A DNA stretch of 64,000 nt from JAICMB01 sp963802915 (lineage in GTDB: Bacteria > Acidobacteriota > Terriglobia > Bryobacterales > Bryobacteraceae): contig CAWDKQ010000009.1 of assembly GCA_963802915.1 (NCBI GenBank), positions 186,001 to 250,000 of the forward strand. Direction: 5' to 3'. Below, one piece after another: positions 1 to 8,973 of this stretch. Within the stretch, counting starts at the first letter, position 1, and every line of letters starts with the position of its first letter. A model generated the notes under the pieces. The model was not told where the DNA came from. It worked only from the letters and a program-made list of their open reading frames with translations, and ran no database searches. A program made the translations under genes and the position numbers.

Positions 1-1
1 T

Positions 2-2014
2 GGTGGTAATTACACCGACGCGTTATTGACCGTCGATGACCCATATCCGTCCAACCCGATTACTGCGAGTCTTCCGTATACCACAACCGCTCCCGCAAAC
101 AGTCCGGCTCAGGCATTGTGCTACTCCACGGCGACTGCCGCTCCGGGATCTTGTAATTATCTGTTGGGAACCGGAGGCGGCGGGTATGGAACTTCGAGCA
201 ATCCATATCTCCAGTCGAACGCATTCACTATCTATGCTGCCCAGCAAGATACTGCGAGCCAGATCACATGGTATGGAGTACCAATCGATCCGCCTGGCCC
301 ACTGAGCGCAGAACGGATGATTCGGCTGACGAACGCCCGGGTGGATGCGACCTCATTGGGTCTGTCACATACCCTAATGCCAACTCAAGTTGTCGCAAAT
401 GTGACTATTGACAATTCTCTGTTTACGATCAACAACCCGCAACAAACGATCGCTTACATTCAGCAAGGAATGGACACCTACGACGTGCCACTCGCGCTGT
501 GCAACTGCACATCGCATAATGCGTCGTTGGTCGGTGGGAATGGTACACCGGCATTCGACGGCACAGTTGAGGTCCGGGAGGGTTTTGCCGATGTCTTCAT
601 GCGGAGGAATATTGGAGTCACGACCAATGGGACGACCGCCCCGGCCATTTATCCCCAGAACGTCCCGGGAGCCGGGTATTCTGACGAAACAGGATTCTTA
701 CCTTCCCCGTCGTCTGTTTCGAATCCGAACTATACTCTCCAACCCGCAGATTCGGGTACTCGAATTCTGGTCACGTTCGCCAACATCCCGGCTGGCGTCC
801 ACGTTTTTGTACCGGTCAGCGTAGCTTTGACTGGTGGAACCCCATACCCGAGCTATCCTCCCGGAAATTCATTCCTGTCGACACAGATGGAACTCATTCA
901 GACCGAACCGAATGGCTTCTCAGGGCAGGCTTACACCTCACTTCCCAGCACAGCCGTCGTCGGAAGCACGCCTGTTGCCGAGGCATCAAGAATGGGCAGC
1001 TTCGTTTATGCCACGTATGAAGTCGTCGATTCCGATCCAGCGTCCCTCGAAACGGCGGACATCCCGATTGCGCTGGCCTTCAACAGCTCGACGCCGCTCT
1101 CGGGCACGATCGTCGCAAGAGCATCTCTCGCGCCGATCTCGAGCATCACTGTCGCCGCGACTGACTCAGAACCAATACCGCGCTTCGGTCCAACAAACAT
1201 AACCCCGCCGCCAGTCGCCGGGGATTTCGATTCCAGCGGCGTTCCCGACCGCGTCTGGGAAGAAGACGCGACCGGCAAGGCAACCCTCCACTACACCGGC
1301 TACACGGGAGTCGATTTGGGAACCTGGAACTGGTTGAACTCCACAGCCGTGCCCACATGGCACATAGTGGGCGTGGCAGACTTCAATGGCGACGGTGTCC
1401 CCGATCTGGTCTGGCAGGATAGCGTCACGCGCGAAGTCGTCGTTCACTATGAGGGCGGAGCAGGCGGCGCGGTGCTGCAAAGCTGGAAGTGGCTCCAATC
1501 GTCGGCCGTGCCCGGCTGGACCGTTGAAGCGGTCGCCGATTTCAATGGCGATGGAGTTCCCGACCTGGTCTGGCAGGAAGACGCCACGGGAAAAGTCGTG
1601 GTCCACTACTATGGCGGCTCCGGAGGCGCAGTCTTCCAAGGCTGGAACTGGCTGCAGTCGGCTCCCGTACCAGGCTGGACCGTCGTAGGAGCAGGCGACT
1701 TCAATCGCGACGGCGTTCCCGATCTGGTCTGGCAAAGCAGCACCACCGGCCAGGTCACCGTGCATTACTACGGCGGCGCGGGAGGCGCGGTTCTTCAAAG
1801 CTGGAACTGGCTGAACAAAGCCGACGGCCCGCAAGGCTGGACAGTCAAAGCCGTGTCCGACGTGAACGGCGACGGCGTCCCCGATCTGCTCTGGCAAAAC
1901 AGCAGCACGCACCAGGTCACGGTCCATTATTATGGCGGACCCGGCGGCGCCTCGATGATCGGCTGGAACTGGATCAGTCAGGCCGGTGTGCCCGGCTGGT
2001 CCGTGGTTCATTAA
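2..2014 (+). CDS. Secreted VCBS/FG-GAP-like repeat protein, 5' end cut by the window
   Basis: The reading frame is already open at base 2 and aligns with an internal part of the downstream paralogue (GGNYTDALLTVDDPYPS here against LEGYIDSLLLIDEPYPS there), so the TTG at 26 is not the real start and the signal peptide lies outside the window. The N-terminal part (about 400 residues) has no fold I recognise and contains a CNCTSHNASL motif shared with the paralogue. The C-terminal part has five repeats of about 63 residues, each opening with a calcium-loop-like DFNGDGVPDLVWQ and ending near a GWNWL motif, as in VCBS/FG-GAP propeller blades. Likely cell-surface or secreted; no enzymatic motif is visible. 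It ends 12 bp before the next gene, so the pair is probably co-transcribed. Confidence 0.8.
   Translation, partial: GGNYTDALLTVDDPYPSNPITASLPYTTTAPANSPAQALCYSTATAAPGSCNYLLGTGGGGYGTSSNPYLQSNAFTIYAAQQDTASQITWYGVPIDPPGPLSAERMIRLTNARVDATSLGLSHTLMPTQVVANVTIDNSLFTINNPQQTIAYIQQGMDTYDVPLALCNCTSHNASLVGGNGTPAFDGTVEVREGFADVFMRRNIGVTTNGTTAPAIYPQNVPGAGYSDETGFLPSPSSVSNPNYTLQPADSGTRILVTFANIPAGVHVFVPVSVALTGGTPYPSYPPGNSFLSTQMELIQTEPNGFSGQAYTSLPSTAVVGSTPVAEASRMGSFVYATYEVVDSDPASLETADIPIALAFNSSTPLSGTIVARASLAPISSITVAATDSEPIPRFGPTNITPPPVAGDFDSSGVPDRVWEEDATGKATLHYTGYTGVDLGTWNWLNSTAVPTWHIVGVADFNGDGVPDLVWQDSVTREVVVHYEGGAGGAVLQSWKWLQSSAVPGWTVEAVADFNGDGVPDLVWQEDATGKVVVHYYGGSGGAVFQGWNWLQSAPVPGWTVVGAGDFNRDGVPDLVWQSSTTGQVTVHYYGGAGGAVLQSWNWLNKADGPQGWTVKAVSDVNGDGVPDLLWQNSSTHQVTVHYYGGPGGASMIGWNWISQAGVPGWSVVH
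1215..2014 (+). repeat. Upstream copy of an 800-bp near-identical direct repeat
   Basis: Aligns base for base with 3495-4294 at a constant offset of 2280 bp. By eye I count no differences over the first 400 bp or so (1215-1614) and 22 substitutions over the remaining 400 bp, with no indels. The repeat encodes the five C-terminal blades; similarity collapses abruptly upstream of 1215. Confidence 0.9.
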
Positions 2015-2026
2015 AGGGGGCCTCTC

Positions 2027-4294
2027 ATGAATTCGTGTATCCGCCTCGCAGTCGCGATCTTCTTCTTCACAGGTACTGTTGTTTTCGGCCAGCTACCAAT
2101 GAGCTGTCAGCTAAACGAAATGACCGCCCCAAATATCCGGGCTGATGGATACTCAGAATTATTGGGCGATGTGGTGCTCACGTGCACGGGCGGTACTCCT
2201 ACACCGCTGGGGCAACCGGTACCACTCGTCAGTGTGGCTCTTACCCTGAACACCTGGGTAGCAAGCCGCCCTATCGGAACCCACTTAGGTCCAGGCAACG
2301 TGCTAGAAGGCTACATCGATTCGTTGCTGCTCATTGATGAGCCGTATCCCTCAACCATGATAGTTTCTTCGACTTGGCCTCGCCCTCCAAACCATCCCGC
2401 CCAAACGCTGTGTTACTCCTCGGCAAACGCGAGCCCTGGAGCTTGCAATTATCTATTGGGGAATGGCGGTGGCGGATACGAGAGCACAAGCAGCCCTTAT
2501 CTCCAGCCGGGCACATTTACCATTTACGCAGGCCAGTACGATGGGAATCAGATCACTTGGGCCGGAGTACCGATCGACCCACCGGGAACCGGTGCGCTGC
2601 GACTGATTCGCCTGACAAACGTGCGAGCCGACGCTGAGGAGTGGGGGGTTTCACCCGTCCAAATCCCGACGCAGATCGTCGGTTTAGTGTCCATCGATAA
2701 TGCAGAAATCGGCGAGCAAACGCTCTCCTATGACCTGGAAGGAAAGGTCGCTCTGGACACCTCGTTTACACTTTGCGGATGCCCATCCCATAACGCTTCT
2801 CTGCTCGGAGAAACCGGCACACCGACATTCGATGGAACTATTCAGGTAACGGAGGGCTTTGCCGCATCGTTCAAGCGAAGAAATATAGGAGTGACGGCCG
2901 ATGGCGTCACTCCTCCGCCTGTTTATGCGCAGAATGTTCCAGGGTACCCTTACACTACCGAAACGGGCTTCCTGCCTTCGCTGATCGCTATCTCGAATCC
3001 CGGGTATGCTCTTAAACCGGCGGATTCGGGAACACGAATCCTGCTTCTGTTCTCCAACGTGCCCCAGGGAGTTCACATTTTCTTACCCGTTAGTATTGCA
3101 CTACAGAACTCCAATCCACCTCCCGGCTATCCGTCAAACGTGGGAATCGCTAATGGACAAATACAGCTTATTCAGGCCCAAATGAATGGGTTTTCAGGTC
3201 AGGGATACACTTCGCTCGCTACCTCCGCGATTGTGGGTACGACCCCTGTCGCCGAGGCCTCACGTACAGGCACGACCTTGTCCGCCACGTACGAGGTTGT
3301 AAATTCCGATCCAACAGCCATTGAAACAGCGAATATACCCGTCGCGATTGCATTCACTGGTTCAATGAACCTATCAGGCGACATCGTCGCTACAGTACTT
3401 CTCGCGCCCCTTTCCGCGATCCAGAGTTCGGTCTTCGATGAGGAACCTCTGCCACGTTTCGCCGCCTTCCAATCGTCTCTGCGCCCACCCCCCATCGCCG
3501 GGGATTTCGATTCCAGCGGCGTTCCCGACCGCGTCTGGGAAGAAGACGCGACCGGCAAGGCAACCCTCCACTACACCGGCTACACGGGAGTCGATTTGGG
3601 AACCTGGAACTGGTTGAACTCCACAGCCGTGCCCACATGGCACATAGTGGGCGTGGCAGACTTCAATGGCGACGGTGTCCCCGATCTGGTCTGGCAGGAT
3701 AGCGTCACGCGCGAAGTCGTCGTTCACTATGAGGGCGGAGCAGGCGGCGCGGTGCTGCAAAGCTGGAAGTGGCTCCAATCGTCGGCCGTGCCCGGCTGGA
3801 CCGTTGAAGCGGTCGCCGATTTCAATGGCGATGGAGTTCCCGACCTGGTCTGGCAGGAAGACGCCACGGGAAAAGTCGTGGTCCACTACTATGGCAGCTC
3901 CGGAGGCGCAGTCTTCCAAGGCTGGAACTGGCTGCAGTCGGCTCCCGTACCAGGCTGGACCGTCGTGGGCGCAGGTGACTTCAATCGCGATGGCGTTCCC
4001 GATCTGGTCTGGCAAAGCAACACAACCGGCCAGGTCACCGTGCATTACTACGGCGGTGCGGGAGGCGCGGTTCTTCAAAGTTGGAACTGGCTGAACAAAG
4101 CCGACGGCCCGCAAGGTTGGACCGTCAAAGCCGTGTCCGACGTGAACGGCGACGGAGTCCCCGACCTGCTCTGGCAAAACAGCAGCACGCACCAAGTCAC
4201 GGTCCATTACTATGGCGGACCCGGCGGCGCTTCATTGATCGGCTGGAACTGGATCAGTCAGGCTGGTGTCCCCGGCTGGTCAGTGGTTCACTAA
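2027..4294 (+). CDS. Secreted VCBS/FG-GAP-like repeat protein, paralogue of the preceding gene
   Basis: 755 residues. Residues 1-21 form a signal peptide (hydrophobic IRLAVAIFFFTGTVVFG), supporting the ATG at 2027; a purine-rich AAAGGGGG lies about 9 bp upstream. The middle (about residues 90-480) is diverged from the preceding protein but collinear, with conserved CNYLLG, CGCPSHNASL and GTRILL motifs. The last five blades carry DFDSSGVPD, DFNGDGVPD, DFNRDGVPD and DVNGDGVPD loops and are almost identical to those of the preceding gene. Repeats of this class usually form calcium-binding beta-propellers used in adhesion; the ligand is unknown. The 3' end overlaps the convergent PEP-CTERM gene by 41 bp. 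Confidence 0.8.
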   Translation: MNSCIRLAVAIFFFTGTVVFGQLPMSCQLNEMTAPNIRADGYSELLGDVVLTCTGGTPTPLGQPVPLVSVALTLNTWVASRPIGTHLGPGNVLEGYIDSLLLIDEPYPSTMIVSSTWPRPPNHPAQTLCYSSANASPGACNYLLGNGGGGYESTSSPYLQPGTFTIYAGQYDGNQITWAGVPIDPPGTGALRLIRLTNVRADAEEWGVSPVQIPTQIVGLVSIDNAEIGEQTLSYDLEGKVALDTSFTLCGCPSHNASLLGETGTPTFDGTIQVTEGFAASFKRRNIGVTADGVTPPPVYAQNVPGYPYTTETGFLPSLIAISNPGYALKPADSGTRILLLFSNVPQGVHIFLPVSIALQNSNPPPGYPSNVGIANGQIQLIQAQMNGFSGQGYTSLATSAIVGTTPVAEASRTGTTLSATYEVVNSDPTAIETANIPVAIAFTGSMNLSGDIVATVLLAPLSAIQSSVFDEEPLPRFAAFQSSLRPPPIAGDFDSSGVPDRVWEEDATGKATLHYTGYTGVDLGTWNWLNSTAVPTWHIVGVADFNGDGVPDLVWQDSVTREVVVHYEGGAGGAVLQSWKWLQSSAVPGWTVEAVADFNGDGVPDLVWQEDATGKVVVHYYGSSGGAVFQGWNWLQSAPVPGWTVVGAGDFNRDGVPDLVWQSNTTGQVTVHYYGGAGGAVLQSWNWLNKADGPQGWTVKAVSDVNGDGVPDLLWQNSSTHQVTVHYYGGPGGASLIGWNWISQAGVPGWSVVH
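3495..4294 (+). repeat. Downstream copy of the 800-bp direct repeat
   Basis: Second copy of the repeat at 1215-2014. Most of the 22 differences are third-position changes, so both copies are under protein-level constraint. The sharp boundary at about 3495 and the fully identical first half fit a recent gene-conversion tract better than simple ageing of a duplication. Confidence 0.9.
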
Positions 4295-4868
4295 ACAACC
4301 GCATTCCTGCAAGTATCAACAGCCCGCAGACAAGCGGGATCGCGACAGCAGGCTCGGGAATTGTGACTCCCTCAACCAACGAGTACGTGACATCGGAGAC
4401 CGGGTTCTTCGACGAGTCAAAAAACGCGAATCCAGTGAGGCCGGCGCCAGCGGTGGCTTGCGCGCTATCGGAATAGTCCGAGCCGGCGCTCGCATATGCC
4501 GAAAGGAACATCTCAAAAACTTGGGGCTGCCCGAGAGTGAAGATCGAGTAAGTGGAGCCATAGGGAACACAGGATTGCACCCATCCTCTTCCAGCCATCG
4601 ACAACGTCACTGCACCAAACGATGCGGTAGCATTCGCGGTGCCCTGAAAGTAATCCTGCATCACTTCGAGACATGGCGAGAAATAGCCCTGATCGAGTCC
4701 GCCAGTTACGGTGAAAGTAAACAGACCCTGAAGTTCGTCTGACTGCGAAGCGGAACTGCCTTCGGGAGGGCCGACTGAAACGTAAACCGAATAAGTCTCA
4801 TCATCGCTGATCGACGCAGCATGCATGGAGTAAACCAAGAGAAGTAAGCAAAACGAAAGCTTGTACAT
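4254..4868 (-). CDS. PEP-CTERM sorting-domain protein
   Basis: 204 residues. Signal peptide at 1-18 (MYKLSFCLLLLVYSMHAA). Near the C-terminus IPEPAVAIP is followed by a hydrophobic stretch (LVCGLLILAGM) and basic residues, the tripartite PEP-CTERM signal recognised by exosortases. The middle is a low-complexity beta-rich region with Ser/Ala/Thr-rich segments and no catalytic motif. A GGAG lies about 8 bp before the ATG. Twelve residues follow the usual basic tail, an unusual length that arises from the overlap with the convergent gene. No exosortase gene is in the window, so it would have to be elsewhere in the genome. Confidence 0.8.
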   Translation of the reverse strand: MYKLSFCLLLLVYSMHAASISDDETYSVYVSVGPPEGSSASQSDELQGLFTFTVTGGLDQGYFSPCLEVMQDYFQGTANATASFGAVTLSMAGRGWVQSCVPYGSTYSIFTLGQPQVFEMFLSAYASAGSDYSDSAQATAGAGLTGFAFFDSSKNPVSDVTYSLVEGVTIPEPAVAIPLVCGLLILAGMRLFSEPLTSRGHQPD

Positions 4869-4954
4869 CGTAGTTGCTCCACGGCAATTCTACTCCTCTC
4901 AGCGGACGGTTGGGGCAGTGCGGGTTCTGCTTTTCCGAGCGCAAGCAACTTTAC

Positions 4955-4977
4955 CGGGGACGACTGGATCGTCCCCG
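4955..4977. other. Perfect 9-bp inverted repeat upstream of the PEP-CTERM gene
   Basis: Arms at 4955-4963 and 4969-4977 with a 5-base loop. It lies about 90 bp upstream of the PEP-CTERM start and has no T-tract on either side, so it reads as an operator or leader hairpin rather than a terminator. The rest of the 310-bp gap 4869-5178 shows only one other hairpin (5088-5109) and no ORF or RNA gene I can support. Confidence 0.35.
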
Positions 4978-5087
4978 CAACACGACTATTTTCCTCAGAA
5001 TGTTACGTCGTTGTTAGCCCCCTGCAGACGGCGGCGTCTTATCTCCCGAATTGCAGCAACACCAGAATTCTAGAAAACATGCAGAGT

Positions 5088-5109
5088 GCCCGCTTGGAGG
5101 CTCGCGGGC
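5088..5109 (-). terminator. Possible weak terminator after the sensory operon
   Basis: 6-bp GC-only stem (GCCCGC/GCGGGC) with a 10-base loop, about 70 bp beyond the histidine kinase stop. Only a short T run (TTTT, some bases further on) follows on the minus strand, so termination strength is doubtful. Confidence 0.3.
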
Positions 5110-5178
5110 GTCAAACAATATAGGGCAGCTTCTGCGTCGGCAGAATAGTTTGAATGATTGAGAGTTGTCTGAAATTCC

Positions 5179-6903
5179 CTACAACCGAATGCAAAAACGA
5201 GCACCGCCGGCGGCCTTGGCATCCGCCCACATGTCTCCACCCTGGTCGAGCACCGTTTGACGCGACAATGCCAGCCCCAGGCCGAGTCCGTTCCGCTTGC
5301 GCGAATTGAATGGCTGGAACAGCGACGCTCGCACTTCATTCGAGATTCCCGGCCCAGTGTCACCCACTTCCACCAGCACCACCGCGCCGTCCCGCCTGGC
5401 CACAATCTCAATCCGCCCACCATCCGGCATAGCGTCCAACGAATTGCTGAACAGGTTCACAAAGACCCGTTCCATGCGCGACCGCTCCAGAGGTAGCTCG
5501 ATGTCCTCCGCAACATTCACGGACAATGTCACGGCCTGAGACTCCGCAACGCGAGCGAGCACATCCCACGCCGCATTGATGACATCGCGCAGGCGGCATA
5601 CTTCGACCGCCTTCTCTTTGCCGCGCGAGACGTTCACCAGGTCCTGCAATAACTCCTGTATCCTACGCGAGGCGCGATAGATGTTCTGCGCCAGGCGCTT
5701 GATCTGCGCTGGCGGCAGATCAGAATCCACCAACATCTCTGCGCCGCCATAGATCGCCGCGAGCGGATTACGCAGATCGTGCACAATCGATGTAGACAGC
5801 CGACCGATAGTCGCGATCTGCTCCTTTTGAATCAGCTCCCGCCGCGCACCGCGGATGGAGCTGCACATATTGTTGAATGTCTCTGTCAATCGTCCCAGTT
5901 CATCGCGGCTCTCTACCGATAGCTGGATATCGTAGTCGCCGCGCGCGATCGCGTCTGCGGCGTGATCCAGGCGTTTTACAGGGGCCAGAATGCGACTTGC
6001 CAGAAGATAAGTCAGCGCCAGTCCGGCCAGCACAGCCACGATCCATGTCAGCAGAATATTCCACCTCAGCGATTCAAGCCGCTGATCGGCAGTCTCAAAA
6101 GAACGAAAAATGCTAAGCCGACCGATTGGATAACCGCGTACATCCATGAGTGGCGTAGTTAGCGCCATGTATTCGGATCGCCCGTCAGTAATCTTTCCTG
6201 GACGATCGGAATAGCGGTTTGCCGCGGTCAGAATAGCGTTCGAAACACCGCCCGGCAGCGTGGAAGCTACTACGTCGGATCCGGCGACAAACGTGAAATC
6301 GCTTCCGCCAGTCGCCTCTTTGAGCCGTCTCGCCGTCAGATTATTCACTTCGTAGCCTGCCACCAGAACATCGATCAGTGCGGGATCGCCTCCTGACTGA
6401 ACGTATACCGGGGTCACGATCACCTGATACAAACGTCCTTCCAATCTGAGAAATCCTTGCGATGGACGGGGGAAACGCGCGGACGCTTCTTCGACCAGCG
6501 GCATCGTACCGGGCATGGGAATACGCGGGTTGCCGCCCAGGGAAGTAATCACCACGCCGTTCGGATCGGTGACCAAGAACAGAGCGTCGTCTTCCGATAC
6601 TCGATTCCATAATTCCGCCGCTGTATCGCGAATCGTCGCTTTGTCGCCGGTCGTGAACGCAGCCCGCACATCCGACATCGTGCTCAGGATCAGGCTGATC
6701 GATGCGAGTCGATCGGCATGCGCGCGCCATAGCGATTCATAAGCCTGGAAGCTCGCGCGAACTTCGTCCTCCAGGCTCTCCGAAGTTGTCTGTACGACGT
6801 GGTGTTGGACAATCCAGACCGTCACGGCGAACAGTAGGGTGATGGCGATGGAGGTTGAAAGCAGGGTCTTCCACAGCAGCGATAATCGCGAAAATCCTAA
6901 CAT
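5179..6903 (-). CDS. Membrane sensor histidine kinase (dCache-like sensor, HAMP, HisKA, HATPase)
   Basis: 574 residues from the ATG at 6903, which overlaps the upstream stop as TGATG. TM1 is at about 13-33. A periplasmic region of about 245 residues follows and looks like a double-Cache sensor of the PF14827 kind. TM2 is at about 282-303, HAMP at about 300-355, and the phospho-acceptor is His375 in IVHDLRNPLAAI. ATP-binding boxes are visible: N box NLFSNSLDAM, G1 GDTGPGIS, G2 GLGLGLA. It should autophosphorylate in response to a periplasmic ligand and pass phosphate to the OmpR-type regulator and/or the lone receiver of the same operon. It is the last gene of the operon, an unusual place for the sensor. 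Confidence 0.9.
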   Translation of the reverse strand: MLGFSRLSLLWKTLLSTSIAITLLFAVTVWIVQHHVVQTTSESLEDEVRASFQAYESLWRAHADRLASISLILSTMSDVRAAFTTGDKATIRDTAAELWNRVSEDDALFLVTDPNGVVITSLGGNPRIPMPGTMPLVEEASARFPRPSQGFLRLEGRLYQVIVTPVYVQSGGDPALIDVLVAGYEVNNLTARRLKEATGGSDFTFVAGSDVVASTLPGGVSNAILTAANRYSDRPGKITDGRSEYMALTTPLMDVRGYPIGRLSIFRSFETADQRLESLRWNILLTWIVAVLAGLALTYLLASRILAPVKRLDHAADAIARGDYDIQLSVESRDELGRLTETFNNMCSSIRGARRELIQKEQIATIGRLSTSIVHDLRNPLAAIYGGAEMLVDSDLPPAQIKRLAQNIYRASRRIQELLQDLVNVSRGKEKAVEVCRLRDVINAAWDVLARVAESQAVTLSVNVAEDIELPLERSRMERVFVNLFSNSLDAMPDGGRIEIVARRDGAVVLVEVGDTGPGISNEVRASLFQPFNSRKRNGLGLGLALSRQTVLDQGGDMWADAKAAGGARFCIRL

Positions 6904-7634
6904 CACTTTGTCGAGCCCGAGTAAGTCACGCCATCATCCACGGTCTTGGGATAGTCTTTACCGTACTTGTTTTTATGGGGCGCCGGCAAGTAGCCGCTCT
7001 CAGATATTACTATCGGCGGCAGGGTGAGCTTCCCTTCCTCTACGGAGACCCTGCGCGTTAAACCCTGCAATACGCCCTCACTGGCACGCTCGTGAAAAAC
7101 CTTGAGCTGATATTCCCCCGGCGTGACATTCGCGATTTCAAACTCGCCATTGCGGCCGCTCACTGTGAAGTAAGGCGTATCCACCACCAGGATGACTGCG
7201 CTCATCGTGGGATGAATATTACAAAAGATCCTCACCGTTCCGGAGCGCTGAAACCGGAAGCTGCGGGTCGATCCCGGCGCATACAGCCCGATGTCGAATA
7301 ATTGACCACTAAAATTCGAGAAAGCATTGTGAAAAATAGGATCGTAATTCGGGAAATCGACCGTTGTGCCGGTCTCGACCGCCAGTATGTGTGGCGTGAA
7401 GGTCTTATCCTTTTGAATCAGCCGCGCATGCTTCCCATCCGTGCGGAACATGGGAGCGTCGGAGACGGGCAAAAGCCAGACGACCACGCCGGAGTAGTCG
7501 CGCCCCTTGCGAACAGAAGCAACAGTAGAATCCTTGAGTTCCACGCGCCCCGTCACCGACCCGCCCATAAGCGGGATCGCCAGGAACGCGATCAAAAGCG
7601 CACGTTCAAAAAAGGTAAGCCACGCCGAGATCAT
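6903..7634 (-). CDS. Exported cupredoxin-like protein with carboxypeptidase-regulatory-like domain
   Basis: 243 residues. Signal peptide at about 1-24 (LLIAFLAIPLMGGS). Residues about 80-152 resemble plastocyanin/methylamine-utilisation cupredoxins, with candidate copper ligands His102 and the CNIHPTM cluster (Cys138, His141, Met144). Residues about 153-200 (GRNGEFEIANVTPGEYQL) look like a CarboxypepD_reg beta-sandwich. Likely a periplasmic copper or electron-transfer/sensing protein. The ATG lies 29 bp inside the porin gene and the stop overlaps the kinase start, so translation is probably coupled along the operon. The partner and redox role are not known. Confidence 0.75.
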   Translation of the reverse strand: MISAWLTFFERALLIAFLAIPLMGGSVTGRVELKDSTVASVRKGRDYSGVVVWLLPVSDAPMFRTDGKHARLIQKDKTFTPHILAVETGTTVDFPNYDPIFHNAFSNFSGQLFDIGLYAPGSTRSFRFQRSGTVRIFCNIHPTMSAVILVVDTPYFTVSGRNGEFEIANVTPGEYQLKVFHERASEGVLQGLTRRVSVEEGKLTLPPIVISESGYLPAPHKNKYGKDYPKTVDDGVTYSGSTK

Positions 7635-8973
7635 AATGATTGTTCAGCCTCGTCCCGGTACCCACGTACGATGTGCGCACCTGCATGCCCTCCATACTCA
7701 ACAATACGTTCGGAGCAAGACGATAAACAAAATTCGCGGCGTAACCTTGATTCTTGTAAATCAATCCCTGGGAAACCTCCGAAGCTTGGTTGTCGCTTTG
7801 CCCCGAGATCAGGTGAAACGTCAGTTTCGGAGTCGCCAGCCACGCTAGCTGTGCCCATCCGCCGATCGCTTGCACGGGTCTCACCAACGTTGGACCCAAT
7901 TCAAAATATCCCGGTCCGATCGTCCCAAGTCCCGCAATGTTTTCGCCCCGATAAAATGCGCCGCTAAACTCGATCTTCTCCCAGGGATTCGCAAACCAAT
8001 CGAAACTGACCAATCTCGACGGCACGGAGATTCCATTTTCAGTTGACTGCGCGGTATGAAAGCCTGGGGCCAGCTCGATACGTGTGTGCTCGCCGAATCG
8101 ATGCCAAAATTCGAAGCGGCCCTCTAATGCCGGCCCCGCTGTCGATTGCTCGTATTCGTAGTTGTTCTCTGTGGTCTCGCCCAGTTGGTACAAACTGAGT
8201 TGCGCGCGCAGTCCGCTGTCATCGCCAAACTTGAATCGCTCTTCTACGCGCGCCTGCGGACGCCACAACCACAGATTCCCTGCGTCGGTAAAAGGCGAGA
8301 CTTCCACTTGCGCCAGAGAAAAAGGATCGCGCGGCGCGATCAACGGTTTATCCTGACCCACCATCACACTGGTATTGGTCCAATCGAGCTGGATCTCCGC
8401 AGTGCGTAACCGAGCGGTATGGTCGAGAGATGTGCCGTTTCCGCCCCAGAAATCGAAGAATAGCGAGCCGTTGACCTGTGCGCCCCACAAGGCCTTTGGA
8501 CTCTGATAGCGAAAACCGAGAACCGTCTGCGCGACAGTCGCTCCGTTCGTATCGGGTCCGGACGTAGCGGTCGCGGTTGTCGGATTTTCGTACCCACCGC
8601 CATATTTGCCGTTCAGAAACGCATTGAACAACACCATGCCGGCGAGGGAAATGGGGAAGCGCTGCGAAGCTTCCACTTTCTCTTGGCTGAGATCGTCGAT
8701 ACGTTGTTCCGCGACTTGAACGCGTTCGTCTAGCGGAGGCGAGCCCGGAACTGGCGCGGACGGCTGAGCTTGCGGAGGCTGTGCAGGTTCCCCGCGTGCA
8801 GCGGCCAATTCTGTTCGCAGCGCATGAACTTCATCGGCTAACGCGTGGTTCTCTTGCTCCAGACGATCCAACCGTTGCAGGATTTGCTGTAATTCCGTTT
8901 TTTCCTGCGCTCGAATAACCGCGGGAATCAACATAAACACAAGAATAGGAAAAATCGAGCCCTTAGTGAACAT
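7606..8973 (-). CDS. Outer-membrane porin-like beta-barrel with N-terminal coiled coil
   Basis: 455 residues from the ATG at 8973, chosen because it opens directly into a signal peptide (MFTKGSIFPILVFMLIPAV); the frame stays open 25 codons further upstream. Residues about 25-55 form a heptad-like coiled coil (LQQILQRLDRLEQENHALADE), then a Pro/Ala/Gln-rich linker, then about 350 residues of alternating beta-barrel sequence ending in an aromatic residue (GVAYLF), as outer-membrane proteins do. The layout resembles trimeric porins with a periplasmic coiled-coil stalk. It overlaps the receiver gene by 11 bp and the cupredoxin gene by 29 bp. The substrate is unknown. Confidence 0.75.
   Translation of the reverse strand: MFTKGSIFPILVFMLIPAVIRAQEKTELQQILQRLDRLEQENHALADEVHALRTELAAARGEPAQPPQAQPSAPVPGSPPLDERVQVAEQRIDDLSQEKVEASQRFPISLAGMVLFNAFLNGKYGGGYENPTTATATSGPDTNGATVAQTVLGFRYQSPKALWGAQVNGSLFFDFWGGNGTSLDHTARLRTAEIQLDWTNTSVMVGQDKPLIAPRDPFSLAQVEVSPFTDAGNLWLWRPQARVEERFKFGDDSGLRAQLSLYQLGETTENNYEYEQSTAGPALEGRFEFWHRFGEHTRIELAPGFHTAQSTENGISVPSRLVSFDWFANPWEKIEFSGAFYRGENIAGLGTIGPGYFELGPTLVRPVQAIGGWAQLAWLATPKLTFHLISGQSDNQASEVSQGLIYKNQGYAANFVYRLAPNVLLSMEGMQVRTSYVGTGTRLNNHYDLGVAYLF

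Noticed and set aside
1166..2011. Long minus-strand ORF of 281 codons opposite the VCBS repeats (and its twin at 3374-4207)
   Set aside because: Repetitive antisense shadow of the five blades; no start context, and the plus strand is clearly coding.
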